NCBI GenBank assembly: GCA_023395465.1
Contig: JAEWZE010000118.1
Span: 1 to 8,801, forward strand
Length of the DNA stretch: 8,801 nucleotides
Reading direction: 5' to 3'
Source of the DNA: Pseudomonadota bacterium
GTDB lineage: Bacteria; Pseudomonadota; Gammaproteobacteria; Xanthomonadales; Xanthomonadaceae
The position numbers were made by a program, and so were the translations under genes. This document shows, piece by piece, positions 1-5,497 of the stretch (position 1 is its first letter; each line of letters begins with the position of its first letter). Below the pieces are notes generated by a model. It was not told the origin of the DNA. It did not search any database and was given only the letters and a program-made list of their open reading frames with translations.

Positions 1-144
1 CCGACCATGGTCACCGCCGCCGCGCTCGCGATCTCGCACCGCATGGCGCCGCGGCTGGCGGCGGCGCTGGTCGGCTACGGCATCGTGCTCGCGATGGCGA
101 CGCTGCCGGCCTGGCACTTCGTGCTGCGGCAGCTTGAGGGCTGA
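1..144 (+). CDS. C-terminal end of a probable AEC-family (auxin efflux carrier-like) permease, partial
   Basis: The first 47 codons are the end of a gene that begins outside the window and stop with TGA at 142-144. The visible peptide is hydrophobic: a segment starting P-T-M-V-T-A-A-A-L-A-I, a short charged turn (H-R-M-A-P-R), then a second membrane helix ending in L-P-A-W-H-F. This pattern (Pro/Ala-rich helix, '-LAAALVGYGI-', 'T-L-P-x-W' near the C-terminus) resembles the last two transmembrane helices of AEC-family transporters, which export or exchange small organic acids such as malonate across the inner membrane. The call rests on about 47 residues, so the family is likely rather than certain and no substrate can be given. 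Another multi-pass permease family would be the alternative. Confidence 0.5.
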   Translation, partial: PTMVTAAALAISHRMAPRLAAALVGYGIVLAMATLPAWHFVLRQLEG

Positions 145-148
145 GCGC

Positions 149-175
149 CGCCGGCGCCCCCCGGCATCGCCGGCG
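149..175 (+). terminator. GC-rich hairpin just after the permease stop, possible terminator
   Basis: Five bases after the TGA there is a perfect 8-bp inverted repeat, CGCCGGCG at 149-156 and 168-175, with an 11-nt loop. No T-run follows it, so this is not a canonical intrinsic terminator. It could slow polymerase or protect the 3' end. In DNA this GC-rich such hairpins also arise by chance. Confidence 0.25.
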
Positions 176-274
176 CGCAGGGTCGCCATGCATCGCGGCT
201 GGCGCAGCACGTGCACGCAACGGGCGGGCTGCCGCATGCCGCACAATGCACGCCCCGCACCAGCAGGACGTGCC

Positions 275-493
275 ATGGACGTTGAAGCTCTCCTCCGCGC
301 AGCCCTGCGCGAAGCGGGTTACGAGCCCGATGCCATCGGCTCGGCGCTGCCGCGGATCCTGCGCATCCTCCAGGCCGAGGACGTGCGCATCGAGGCCGGT
401 CGCACGCTCTCGCGCAAGGAGCGCGAGTACGTGCGCGTGCAGCTCGAGATGGGTGTGGACGTGTCTGAGATCGTGGCCGGGCTCAAGCGCTGA
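275..493 (+). CDS. small helical protein of unknown function (72 aa)
   Basis: This codes for 72 residues starting M-D-V-E-A-L-L-R and ending A-G-L-K-R. I do not recognise the family. The start at 275 is preferred because AGGA (265-268) lies 6 nt upstream; in-frame upstream extension to 134 would add an arginine/proline-rich stretch typical of non-coding high-GC DNA. The protein is soluble, with no signal peptide, membrane segment or cysteine. It appears to be two or three amphipathic helices: residues 2-15, a short helix with L-P-R-I-L-R-I-L around 25-33, and a charged helix L-S-R-K-E-R-E-Y-V-R-V-Q-L-E at about 45-58 before a V-D-V-S-E-I-V tail. Its regular Lys/Arg/Glu pattern and G/C third positions support real coding. 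It lies 130 bp downstream of the permease gene and ends 24 bp from the facing end of the tmm gene. A small regulatory or adaptor protein is possible but not shown. Confidence 0.6.
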   Translation: MDVEALLRAALREAGYEPDAIGSALPRILRILQAEDVRIEAGRTLSRKEREYVRVQLEMGVDVSEIVAGLKR

Positions 494-517
494 CGCCGGC
501 CACGGGGCCTGCGGGCG

Positions 518-1951
518 CTAGGCGCGGCGGCGCACCGGCTCTGCCGCGGTCTTGCCGGCGCTGGCCGCCGTCGCCGGCTGCTCCACCTCGAGCTGGTCCT
601 CCAGCTCGCCCGAGTTCTCCAGGAACGCCTCCAGCGAATCGTCCATCGCCTCCATCCAGCGCGTGTGGTGCGGCGGCGCGAGCGTGCCGGTGATGGTGGA
701 GCGGTAGCTCCTGTCGCGGTAGTCGAGGATGCCGGCCTGCTTGTCGCGCATCCATGACTTGAGCATGTCGGCCATCGTCTCGATCGCGAACTCGGGGTAG
801 TCGGTGCGATCGACCAGGTCGCGCACGTAGGCGGCCTGGAAGTCGATGTCGTCGTCGCTGCCGGCGCAGGCGTTCTCGCGCGCGAACCAGGCTTCGGTGT
901 CGGCGCGCATGGCGTCGGTATCCGGCAGCGCGGTGCGACCCATGATCACGTCGCGCGCAAGCCAGGCCTGCGCGTCGAACATGTTGAAGGTGTAGTACTG
1001 GTCCTGCATGCCGAGGTACACGAGCTTCGGGTTGTCGATCCAGAACACGCCCTTGTACAGGTCCTGCGGATACAGGCGGTTTCGGGTGCGCAGGGTCAAT
1101 TCGTCCGGCAGGAACGGAAAGTGGTGCTGGTAGCCGGTGCACAGGATGATCGCGTCCACGTCCTGCTGGCTGCCGTCGACGAAGTGCGCGGTGTTGCCCT
1201 CCACCCGCGTCAGCAGCGGGCGCTCGCTGAAGGCCTCGGGCCAGTCGTAGCCCATCGGCGCGCTGCGGTAGCTGAAGGTCACCGACTTCGCGCCGTACTT
1301 GTAGCACTGCGTGCCGATGTCCTCGGCCGAATAGCTGCTGCCGACCAGCAGCAGGTCCTTGCCGGCGAACTCGCAGGCGTCGCGGAAATCGTGCGCGTGC
1401 AGCACGCGGCCGGGGAACTGCGACAGGCCTTCGAACGCAGGCGCGTTGGGCGTGGAGAAATGGCCGGTCGCCACCACCACCCAGTCGAACTCCTCGCTCA
1501 CCATGCGATCGTCCTTGAGCTCGCGCACGGTGACGGTGAACTTCCCCGTCTCCTCGCTGTACTCGACCGAATGCACGGCGGTGTTGAAGCGGATCTGGTG
1601 GCGCAGGTCGCTGCGCTCGATGCGGCCCATGATGTAGTCGCGCAGCACCGGGCGCGGCGGGTACGAGGCGATCGGGCGGCCGAAGTGCTCTTCGAAGCTG
1701 TAGTCGGCGAACTCCAGGCATTCCTTGGGCCCGTTCGACCACAGGTAGCGGTACATGCTCGCGTGCACCGGCTCGCCATGCTGGTCCAGGCCGGTGCGCC
1801 AGGTGTAGTTCCACATGCCGCCCAGGTCGGACTGCTTCTCGAAGCAGACGATCTCGGGGACGTCGGCGCCGGCGCGGCGGGCGGCGTCGAAGGCGCGAAG
1901 CTGGGCCAGGCCACTGGGGCCGGCGCCGAGGACGGCGATGCGTTGGGTCAT
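518..1951 (-). CDS. tmm: trimethylamine monooxygenase (bacterial flavin-containing monooxygenase)
   Basis: This 477-residue class B flavin monooxygenase uses FAD, NADPH and O2 to N-oxygenate trimethylamine to trimethylamine N-oxide in the cytoplasm. Known relatives also S-oxygenate dimethylsulfide and turn indole into indigo. Visible motifs in order: FAD Rossmann G-A-G-P-S-G (9-14); G-G-M-W-N-Y-T-W-R-T-G (44-54); W-S-N-G-P-K-E (71-77) with the conserved active-site Asn73; the FMO signature F-x-G-x-x-x-H-x-x-x-F (179-189); NADPH-binding G-S-S-Y-S-A (204-209); C-T-G-Y (271-274); and G-M-Q-D-Q-Y-Y (314-320). Tyr207 and Asp317 fall at the positions I recall as functionally important in Roseovarius Tmm. 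Similarity to the Methylophaga enzyme, as remembered, runs over nearly the full length. The start at 1951 puts Met just before the Rossmann strand; AGGAG at 1963-1967 is 11 nt upstream, slightly long. The last 30 residues form an Ala/Glu-rich tail that looks like an extension. No TMA/TMAO transporter or TMAO demethylase gene is in the window, so the physiological substrate is inferred. Confidence 0.88.
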   Translation of the reverse strand: MTQRIAVLGAGPSGLAQLRAFDAARRAGADVPEIVCFEKQSDLGGMWNYTWRTGLDQHGEPVHASMYRYLWSNGPKECLEFADYSFEEHFGRPIASYPPRPVLRDYIMGRIERSDLRHQIRFNTAVHSVEYSEETGKFTVTVRELKDDRMVSEEFDWVVVATGHFSTPNAPAFEGLSQFPGRVLHAHDFRDACEFAGKDLLLVGSSYSAEDIGTQCYKYGAKSVTFSYRSAPMGYDWPEAFSERPLLTRVEGNTAHFVDGSQQDVDAIILCTGYQHHFPFLPDELTLRTRNRLYPQDLYKGVFWIDNPKLVYLGMQDQYYTFNMFDAQAWLARDVIMGRTALPDTDAMRADTEAWFARENACAGSDDDIDFQAAYVRDLVDRTDYPEFAIETMADMLKSWMRDKQAGILDYRDRSYRSTITGTLAPPHHTRWMEAMDDSLEAFLENSGELEDQLEVEQPATAASAGKTAAEPVRRRA

Positions 1952-2142
1952 GCGGGTGTCATCTCCTGTAGGTGTGTCGCGCCGGCAGCAGGCGCACGGG
2001 CGCCCGGCTGCAGCGGGCTGCACCCGATGGACCGCTGGAAAAGCACGTCGGGGAGTCCGACCGGAGCCGGGCTCCGTTCCTGCCGATACCGGGCATGGGG
2101 ATCGCGCGGGCATCGCCAATGCACGGCCACAGCGGGCCATAA

Positions 2143-2159
2143 CTTCGTTGAAAACGAAG
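2143..2159 (-). terminator. small hairpin in an A/T-rich patch downstream of the AraC-type gene
   Basis: CTTCGTT (2143-2149) and AACGAAG (2153-2159) form a perfect 7-bp stem with a 3-nt loop. Read on the minus strand it lies about 70 nt after the araC-type stop and is followed by TTATGG, a poor T-tail. It may end araC transcription, or be part of a 5' leader structure for tmm, which starts about 190 bp further on. The surrounding 2140-2200 stretch is clearly more A/T-rich than its neighbours, as expected for a regulatory region. Confidence 0.3.
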
Positions 2160-2191
2160 CGATTGGCGGCAAATTACGCGAAACTGCGTCG

Positions 2192-2200
2192 ATTCTAGCA
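2192..2200 (-). promoter_or_regulatory. candidate extended -10 element upstream of tmm
   Basis: On the minus strand this reads TGCTAGAAT: a TGn extension followed by TAGAAT, a 5-of-6 match to TATAAT. No good -35 sits 17 bp upstream (GGACGG), so activity would depend on the extended -10 or an activator. It would give tmm a leader of about 230 nt containing the hairpin at 2143-2159. It is the only promoter-like match I found in the 279-bp gap between araC and tmm. The gap otherwise shows no supported gene. Confidence 0.28.
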
Positions 2201-2230
2201 CAGGCGGCCAGACGCCGTCCGCAGCGTGTC

Positions 2231-3139
2231 TCAGTCCGGGACCCGAGTCGCCAGCGCATAGCGCCCAGGCGCCATCCCGACGTGGCGGCGGAACGCAACG
2301 CTGAACGCGCTGGCCGAGCCATAGCCGACACAGTCCGCGATCTGCGCGGCACTCAGCCCGCCGCGTCGCAGCAAGTTCCGGGCGATCTCCATGCGCCAGC
2401 CCAGCAGGTATTCCATCGGCGCGACGCCCACGGTGCGGCTGAAGCGCTCGAAGAAGCTCGAGCGCGACAGGGCCGCGGCCTTGGCCAGCTGCGGCACGGT
2501 CCATGGCCGGTCGAACTGCGCGTGCATCAGCTGCAGCGCCACCGCGAGGCGCTCGTCGCCCAGGCCGCGGAGCAGTCCCGGCGGCGCGTCGCCGCTGCTG
2601 GTCGCGCGCATCGCCTCGATCAGCAGCAGCTCGGCCAGCCGCGACAGCACGGCCGAACTGCCGGGCAGCGCACCGACGGTTTCCTCGGCCACCATCCCCA
2701 CCAGCCGCGACAGCCGGGCGGATCCGCGCACGTGCACCAGCCCTGGCAGCAGCGAGACCAGCAGGGCCGGATCGGCATCGTCGAACACGAAAGCGCCGCC
2801 CAGCGAACGCATGTCCGGCGCGCCGCCGGCCTCGCCGTAGCGCACCTCGCTGCCGTCGCGGGGCAGGTCGGCGGGATCCAGCAGCACCGGCCGCGCGGCC
2901 TCGCCGCTGGACAGGGTGAACGCGGGCGTCGTCGGCAGCAGGATGAAATCGCCCGCCTCGATCGCCACCGGCGGATGCCCGTCGACCGACAGCCGGCAGC
3001 CGCCATCCAGCACGATGCAGAAGCTGGGGCGGCCGTACTCGGCGAAGCGCACCGCCCACTGGCCCTTGCCGGCGATGACGTTGGCGAACACCGCGCGCGG
3101 GTGCAGCAGGCCTACGACCTGCGACAGGGGATCGCCCAT
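2231..3139 (-). CDS. AraC-family transcriptional regulator with N-terminal cupin domain
   Basis: This 302-residue regulator has an N-terminal cupin-like sensor domain (about residues 3-180; S-F-C-I-V-L-D-G-G-C at 39-48, then A-G-D-F-I-L-L-P at 62-69) and a C-terminal AraC-type double helix-turn-helix. HTH1 covers roughly 213-237 (T-V-P-Q-L-A-K-A-A-A-L-S-R-S-S-F-F) and HTH2 roughly 262-289 (A-A-Q-I-A-D-C-V-G-Y-G-S-A-S-A-F-S-V-A-F-R-R), ending in the usual G-x-x-P-G-R-Y (288-294). The start at 3139 is chosen over a Met seven codons upstream because AGGAG lies 7 nt before it and because M-G-D-P-L-S-Q is the common start of this subfamily. Regulators of this type often control an adjacent, divergently transcribed oxidoreductase, here the SDR gene at 3243; tmm, on the same strand downstream, is another possible target. 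The inducer is unknown. Confidence 0.9.
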   Translation of the reverse strand: MGDPLSQVVGLLHPRAVFANVIAGKGQWAVRFAEYGRPSFCIVLDGGCRLSVDGHPPVAIEAGDFILLPTTPAFTLSSGEAARPVLLDPADLPRDGSEVRYGEAGGAPDMRSLGGAFVFDDADPALLVSLLPGLVHVRGSARLSRLVGMVAEETVGALPGSSAVLSRLAELLLIEAMRATSSGDAPPGLLRGLGDERLAVALQLMHAQFDRPWTVPQLAKAAALSRSSFFERFSRTVGVAPMEYLLGWRMEIARNLLRRGGLSAAQIADCVGYGSASAFSVAFRRHVGMAPGRYALATRVPD

Positions 3140-3163
3140 CTCCGGACTCCTGCAAAACAAATG

Positions 3164-3188
3164 CGGATGATCAGCTATCGATCATCCG
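3164..3188. promoter_or_regulatory. inverted repeat in the araC/SDR divergent gap, candidate operator
   Basis: Two perfect 9-bp arms, CGGATGATC (3164-3172) and GATCATCCG (3180-3188), flank a 7-nt spacer (AGCTATC). Their centres are 16 bp apart, about one and a half helical turns. The repeat sits 24 bp from the AraC-type start and 54 bp from the SDR start, in a 103-bp divergent gap, so a protein bound here could affect both genes. Neither gene has an obvious sigma70 promoter in the gap. AraC proteins usually bind direct repeats, so a cruciform or a different regulator is also possible. Confidence 0.5.
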
Positions 3189-3242
3189 GCAAGCCTCGCC
3201 GATGCTGGTTCCCCGCGTCAAACGCCCACCAAGGAGCCACCC

Positions 3243-4010
3243 ATGCAAACCATCCTGATCACCGGCTGTTCGTCCGGCTACGGCCTGGCCATCGCCCGCT
3301 ACTTCCACGCGCGCGGCTGGCAGGTCATCGCCACCATGCGCCGGCCGCGCCCCGGGCTGATGCCCGCTGGCATCCGCGTGCTGGCGCTGGATGTCACCAA
3401 CCCTGAAAGTATCGCCGCCGCGCTCAAGGCCGCCGGCCCGGTCGACGTGCTGGTCAACAACGCCGGCCTCGGCCTGTTCGGTGCGTTCGAGGCCACGCCG
3501 ATGGCGACCGTGCGCGAGATCTTCGAGACCAACACCTTCGGCACCATGGCGATGTGCCAGGCCGCGGTCCCGCGCATGCGCGAGCGCGGCGCCGGCACCA
3601 TCGTCAACGTCACCTCCAGTGCGACGCTGGCGCCGTTCCCGCTGGTCGCGGCGTACACGGCCAGCAAGACCGCGATCGAAGGCTTCACCGCATCGCTGGC
3701 GCTGGAGCTGGCGGCCTTCGGCCTGCGGGTGAAGCTGGTCGAACCCGGCTACTGCCCCGACACGCGCTTTGCCGACAACGGCGCCGGACGCATGGCCGGG
3801 CTGGTGACAGAACCCTACGCGCCGTTCGCCACCAAGGTGTTCGAAGGTTTCGCGCAGCTCACTGCCGTGACCCGGCCCGATGACGTCGCCGAAGCGGTGT
3901 GGCAGGCGGCCAGCGATACGTCGTCGCGCCTGCAGTTCGCGGCCGGCGCGGACGCCGTGGCGCTGTTGCCGCCACCAGCACCGGCGGACGCACGCGCCGC
4001 GGCGGAATGA
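3243..4010 (+). CDS. short-chain dehydrogenase/reductase (SDR family oxidoreductase)
   Basis: This 255-residue classical SDR is an NAD(P)-dependent oxidoreductase, presumably cytoplasmic, acting on an alcohol/ketone of unknown identity. The cofactor motif T-G-C-S-S-G-Y-G is at residues 7-14, followed by the acidic L-A-L-D-V (47-51), N-N-A-G (72-75), catalytic Asn97 in E-T-N-T-F-G, Ser125 in N-V-T-S-S, and the Y-x-x-x-K pair Tyr138/Lys142. P-G-Y (168-170) starts the substrate loop. Arg33/Arg34 after the second strand (T-M-R-R) suggest NADP preference. The P-G-Y-x-P-x-T-R-F region resembles the 17-beta-hydroxysteroid dehydrogenase-like SDR group. AGGAG lies 7 nt before the ATG. It is divergent from the AraC-type regulator and probably its target. 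The last 15 residues are a Pro/Ala-rich tail of no known role. Confidence 0.9.
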   Translation: MQTILITGCSSGYGLAIARYFHARGWQVIATMRRPRPGLMPAGIRVLALDVTNPESIAAALKAAGPVDVLVNNAGLGLFGAFEATPMATVREIFETNTFGTMAMCQAAVPRMRERGAGTIVNVTSSATLAPFPLVAAYTASKTAIEGFTASLALELAAFGLRVKLVEPGYCPDTRFADNGAGRMAGLVTEPYAPFATKVFEGFAQLTAVTRPDDVAEAVWQAASDTSSRLQFAAGADAVALLPPPAPADARAAAE

Positions 4011-4063
4011 CCTTGCGACGCAGGGAAGGCCGCGCGCCACGGATTCGGACCGCGGCATCCAGC

Positions 4064-4092
4064 GCGCGGCGGTCAGTCGCGATACGCCGCGC
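4064..4092. terminator. hairpin between convergent genes, possible bidirectional terminator
   Basis: GCGCGGCG (4064-4071) and CGCCGCGC (4085-4092) form an 8-bp stem with a 13-nt loop. It lies in the 109-bp gap where the SDR gene (ending 4010) meets the membrane protein gene (ending 4120) tail to tail. The position suits a shared terminator, but no T-run follows on either strand, so the support is mainly positional. Confidence 0.3.
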
Positions 4093-4119
4093 CTCAAGCG
4101 CCCAGGGGTGGGGCGCCGG

Positions 4120-4557
4120 CTACGCCTGGTCGCGTGCCGGCCGCTGCGCCGGACGACGCCACGGCTCGCCCGGTGCGCGGAAGTACTCGGCGCGCACGTA
4201 ACCCCACGGCACCACCAGCGGCACCAGCACCACGCCCATGAGGCAGGCGAAGAAGGTTTCCGTACCGTAGGCGTCCAGTCCGTCGGCGGCCCACAGCGGG
4301 AGCGCGGACGCGACGATCCACAGCACCTTCCAAAGCAGTTCGAACAGCAGCAGCGGCAGCATCTTCAGCGGATGGCGCACGCCCAGCGCCGCCATCACCG
4401 CCAGCGCGCCGAGCAGCGCACGGATCACCGATCCTTCGTCCGCGGTCGCCGGTCGGCCGAGGATCTGCGGCCAGATCGTCAGGCCCAGGCCCACCGCGAT
4501 CAGTGCATACATCGCGCGCAGCAGCCACAGTCGCAGGGTGGAAACACCGTTTGCCAT
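4120..4557 (-). CDS. four-helix inner-membrane protein of unknown function (145 aa)
   Basis: The gene encodes 145 residues, starting M-A-N-G-V-S-T-L-R-L, with four predicted membrane helices: about 11-29, 43-60, 66-89 and 102-121. The third contains a run of hydrophobics with embedded charge (L-F-E-L-L-W-K-V-L-W, 71-80), which is unusual and may mark a functional or helix-packing site. A conserved-looking cytoplasmic tail follows (W-G-Y-V-R-A-E-Y-F-R-A-P-G-E-P-W-R, 118-134), ending in a basic stretch. I do not recognise a named family. The start at 4557 has only a weak Shine-Dalgarno (AGG about 10 nt upstream); further upstream in-frame residues are Arg/Ser-rich and unlike protein. It lies 164 bp downstream of the secreted Excalibur protein gene on the same strand, too far for tight coupling. 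Confidence 0.72.
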   Translation of the reverse strand: MANGVSTLRLWLLRAMYALIAVGLGLTIWPQILGRPATADEGSVIRALLGALAVMAALGVRHPLKMLPLLLFELLWKVLWIVASALPLWAADGLDAYGTETFFACLMGVVLVPLVVPWGYVRAEYFRAPGEPWRRPAQRPARDQA

Positions 4558-4721
4558 GCACGTGCGCCTGCGTTGTCGTGTCGATGCGGATGATCGTCGA
4601 TCGGCCGACGCGGCAGCAGTGTCTTGAGTCGCCGTGACCAATGGTGGCGATCTGCGGGCGGGCAGCTGCACAGGCGTCCGGTGTTGCGGGGCCGCGCGCC
4701 ACGGACCTGTCGTCGCCGACG

Positions 4722-5066
4722 CTACCGTCCTCGATAGGGCTCGCAACCGATGCCGTCGTCGTCGCGGTCCAGGTGCGGACCATATCCCGGATCGCCGCGA
4801 TGCACGGGGGCCGCGCCAGCCGCGCGCGCTGCCGCACAGTTGGCGAACGCGCGGCCGGAAGCAGGCGCCTGTCGTGCAGGGGCCAGCTGCGCAGGCGACG
4901 TGCGTTGCGGTCGGGCCGCGGCTGCGGGATTCGCGGGCGCGCGATGGCAGTGGTAGTCGCCGGTCGTGCGGTTGGTGTGGCAACCCTCCGCATCGAGTCC
5001 GCCGCCGTGCGCGGATGCGCCGCCGGCGCACAGCAGCGCCAGCAGGGCGAACGTGGTGCGTTTCAT
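4722..5066 (-). CDS. secreted Excalibur-domain calcium-binding protein with YHYH-like N-terminal segment
   Basis: This 114-residue precursor has a Sec signal peptide, M-K-R-T-T-F then a hydrophobic core, with likely cleavage after A-S-A (residue 19). The mature protein begins with H-G-G-G-L-D-A-E-G-C-H-T-N and G-D-Y-H-C-H-R (20-42), a Cys/His-rich motif found at the N-terminus of many small exported proteins. A low-complexity Ala/Pro/Arg/Gln linker (43-72) joins it to an Excalibur domain (74-110): F-A-N-C-A-A-A-R-A-A-G, G-D-P-G-Y (91-95) and the EF-hand-like loop L-D-R-D-D-D-G-I-G-C-E (99-109). Cys77 and Cys108 likely form the domain's disulfide, and Asp100, Asp102 and Asp104 the calcium ligands. 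The start at 5066 has GGAGG 6 nt upstream. It is divergent from the sdpR operon across 128 bp. Function beyond likely metal binding in the envelope is unknown; Excalibur domains also occur fused to extracellular nucleases. Confidence 0.85.
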   Translation of the reverse strand: MKRTTFALLALLCAGGASAHGGGLDAEGCHTNRTTGDYHCHRAPANPAAAARPQRTSPAQLAPARQAPASGRAFANCAAARAAGAAPVHRGDPGYGPHLDRDDDGIGCEPYRGR

Positions 5067-5159
5067 CCGGGTCCTCCCCTGGTCCAACGTACTGCCGCTG
5101 GGCATGGTCTTGCACGATACGTGCCAGTGCTGCCGCCGGAGTCGCATCCAGCGCCGCAG

Positions 5160-5188
5160 TTGACACGATTAGATAATTAGCTAATTAT
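5160..5188 (+). promoter_or_regulatory. sdpR promoter, probably giving a leaderless transcript
   Basis: A perfect -35 TTGACA (5160-5165) is followed after 17 bp by AATTAT (5183-5188), a 4-of-6 match to the -10 consensus. A start site about 7 nt further on would fall at the A of the sdpR ATG (5195). There is no Shine-Dalgarno upstream of that ATG; the bases before it are TAATTATCGATCC. A better isolated -10 match (GATAAT, 5172-5177) is too close to TTGACA and also leaves no ribosome site. Confidence 0.6.
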
Positions 5189-5189
5189 C
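5172..5189. promoter_or_regulatory. 18-bp perfect palindrome, probable SdpR autoregulatory operator
   Basis: GATAATTAGCTAATTATC reads the same on both strands with no spacer. It overlaps the spacer and -10 of the sdpR promoter and ends 5 bp before the start codon, so a bound dimer would block polymerase. ArsR-type repressors bind A/T-rich 12-2-12 or similar palindromes at their own promoters, and this is the most A/T-rich spot in an otherwise GC-rich window. It could also influence the divergent Excalibur gene 106 bp away. Confidence 0.7.
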
Positions 5190-5194
5190 GATCC

Positions 5195-5497
5195 ATGAGC
5201 CAGGTCTTCAAAGCCCTCTCCGATCCCACCCGCCGGCGCGTGCTGCAGCTGCTGCGCAGCGGGCCCATGAGCGCCGGCGAGCTCAGCGATCAGTTCGATG
5301 TCTCCAAGCCGACGATGTCGGCGCACTTCGCGGTGCTCAAGGACGCCGACCTGGTGCACGCCGAGAAGGCGGGCAAGTCGGTCATCTACCACCTGAAGCT
5401 CTCGGTGCTCGAGGAAGCGCTGCTGGGCTTCGTCCACTCCGTCGGCGTGGGTGCCAGCGCATCCAGGCCAGGCAAGAAGAAGGAAGCAACGCGATGA
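5195..5497 (+). CDS. sdpR: SdpR-type autorepressor, ArsR-family winged-helix regulator
   Basis: This 100-residue ArsR-family protein begins M-S-Q-V-F-K-A-L-S-D-P-T-R-R-R-V-L-Q, the typical SdpR opening. The winged helix covers about residues 5-70, with the helix-turn-helix at 26-53 (S-A-G-E-L-S-D-Q-F-D-V-S-K-P-T-M-S-A-H-F-A-V-L) and the beta-wing at 53-67 (L-V-H-A-E-K-A-G-K-S-V-I-Y-H-L). It contains no cysteine, so it lacks the metal-sensing motifs of ArsR/SmtB proteins. In the Bacillus SdpR/SdpI system the repressor is thought to be held at the membrane by the partner SdpI; a similar link with the next gene is inferred. The start is tightly constrained: TAA at 5174-5176 is in frame just upstream, with no other start codon between, and the next Met (residue 25) would remove part of the DNA-binding fold. 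The last 15 residues form a basic tail overlapping the next gene by 4 bp. Confidence 0.9.
   Translation: MSQVFKALSDPTRRRVLQLLRSGPMSAGELSDQFDVSKPTMSAHFAVLKDADLVHAEKAGKSVIYHLKLSVLEEALLGFVHSVGVGASASRPGKKKEATR

Noticed and set aside
134..274. Upstream in-frame extension of the 72-residue protein to an ATG at 134
   Set aside because: The added residues are Arg/Pro-rich, the extension would overlap the permease stop, and the start at 275 has an AGGA at good spacing.
483..1814. A 443-codon minus-strand frame overlapping tmm
   Set aside because: It lies in another frame of tmm, is Arg/Pro-rich with no recognisable motif, and is explained by the high GC content.
1949..1962. A four-codon upstream frame (M-T-P-A) whose stop overlaps the tmm start as ATGA
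   Set aside because: The AGGAG directly abuts its ATG, leaving no spacing for ribosome initiation, so translation is unlikely; the same AGGAG serves tmm.
1121..3406. A 761-codon open frame on the plus strand across tmm and the AraC-type gene
   Set aside because: It is antisense to two genes with complete domain motifs, and its Arg/Ala/His/Gln-rich translation is typical of the complement of GC-rich coding DNA.
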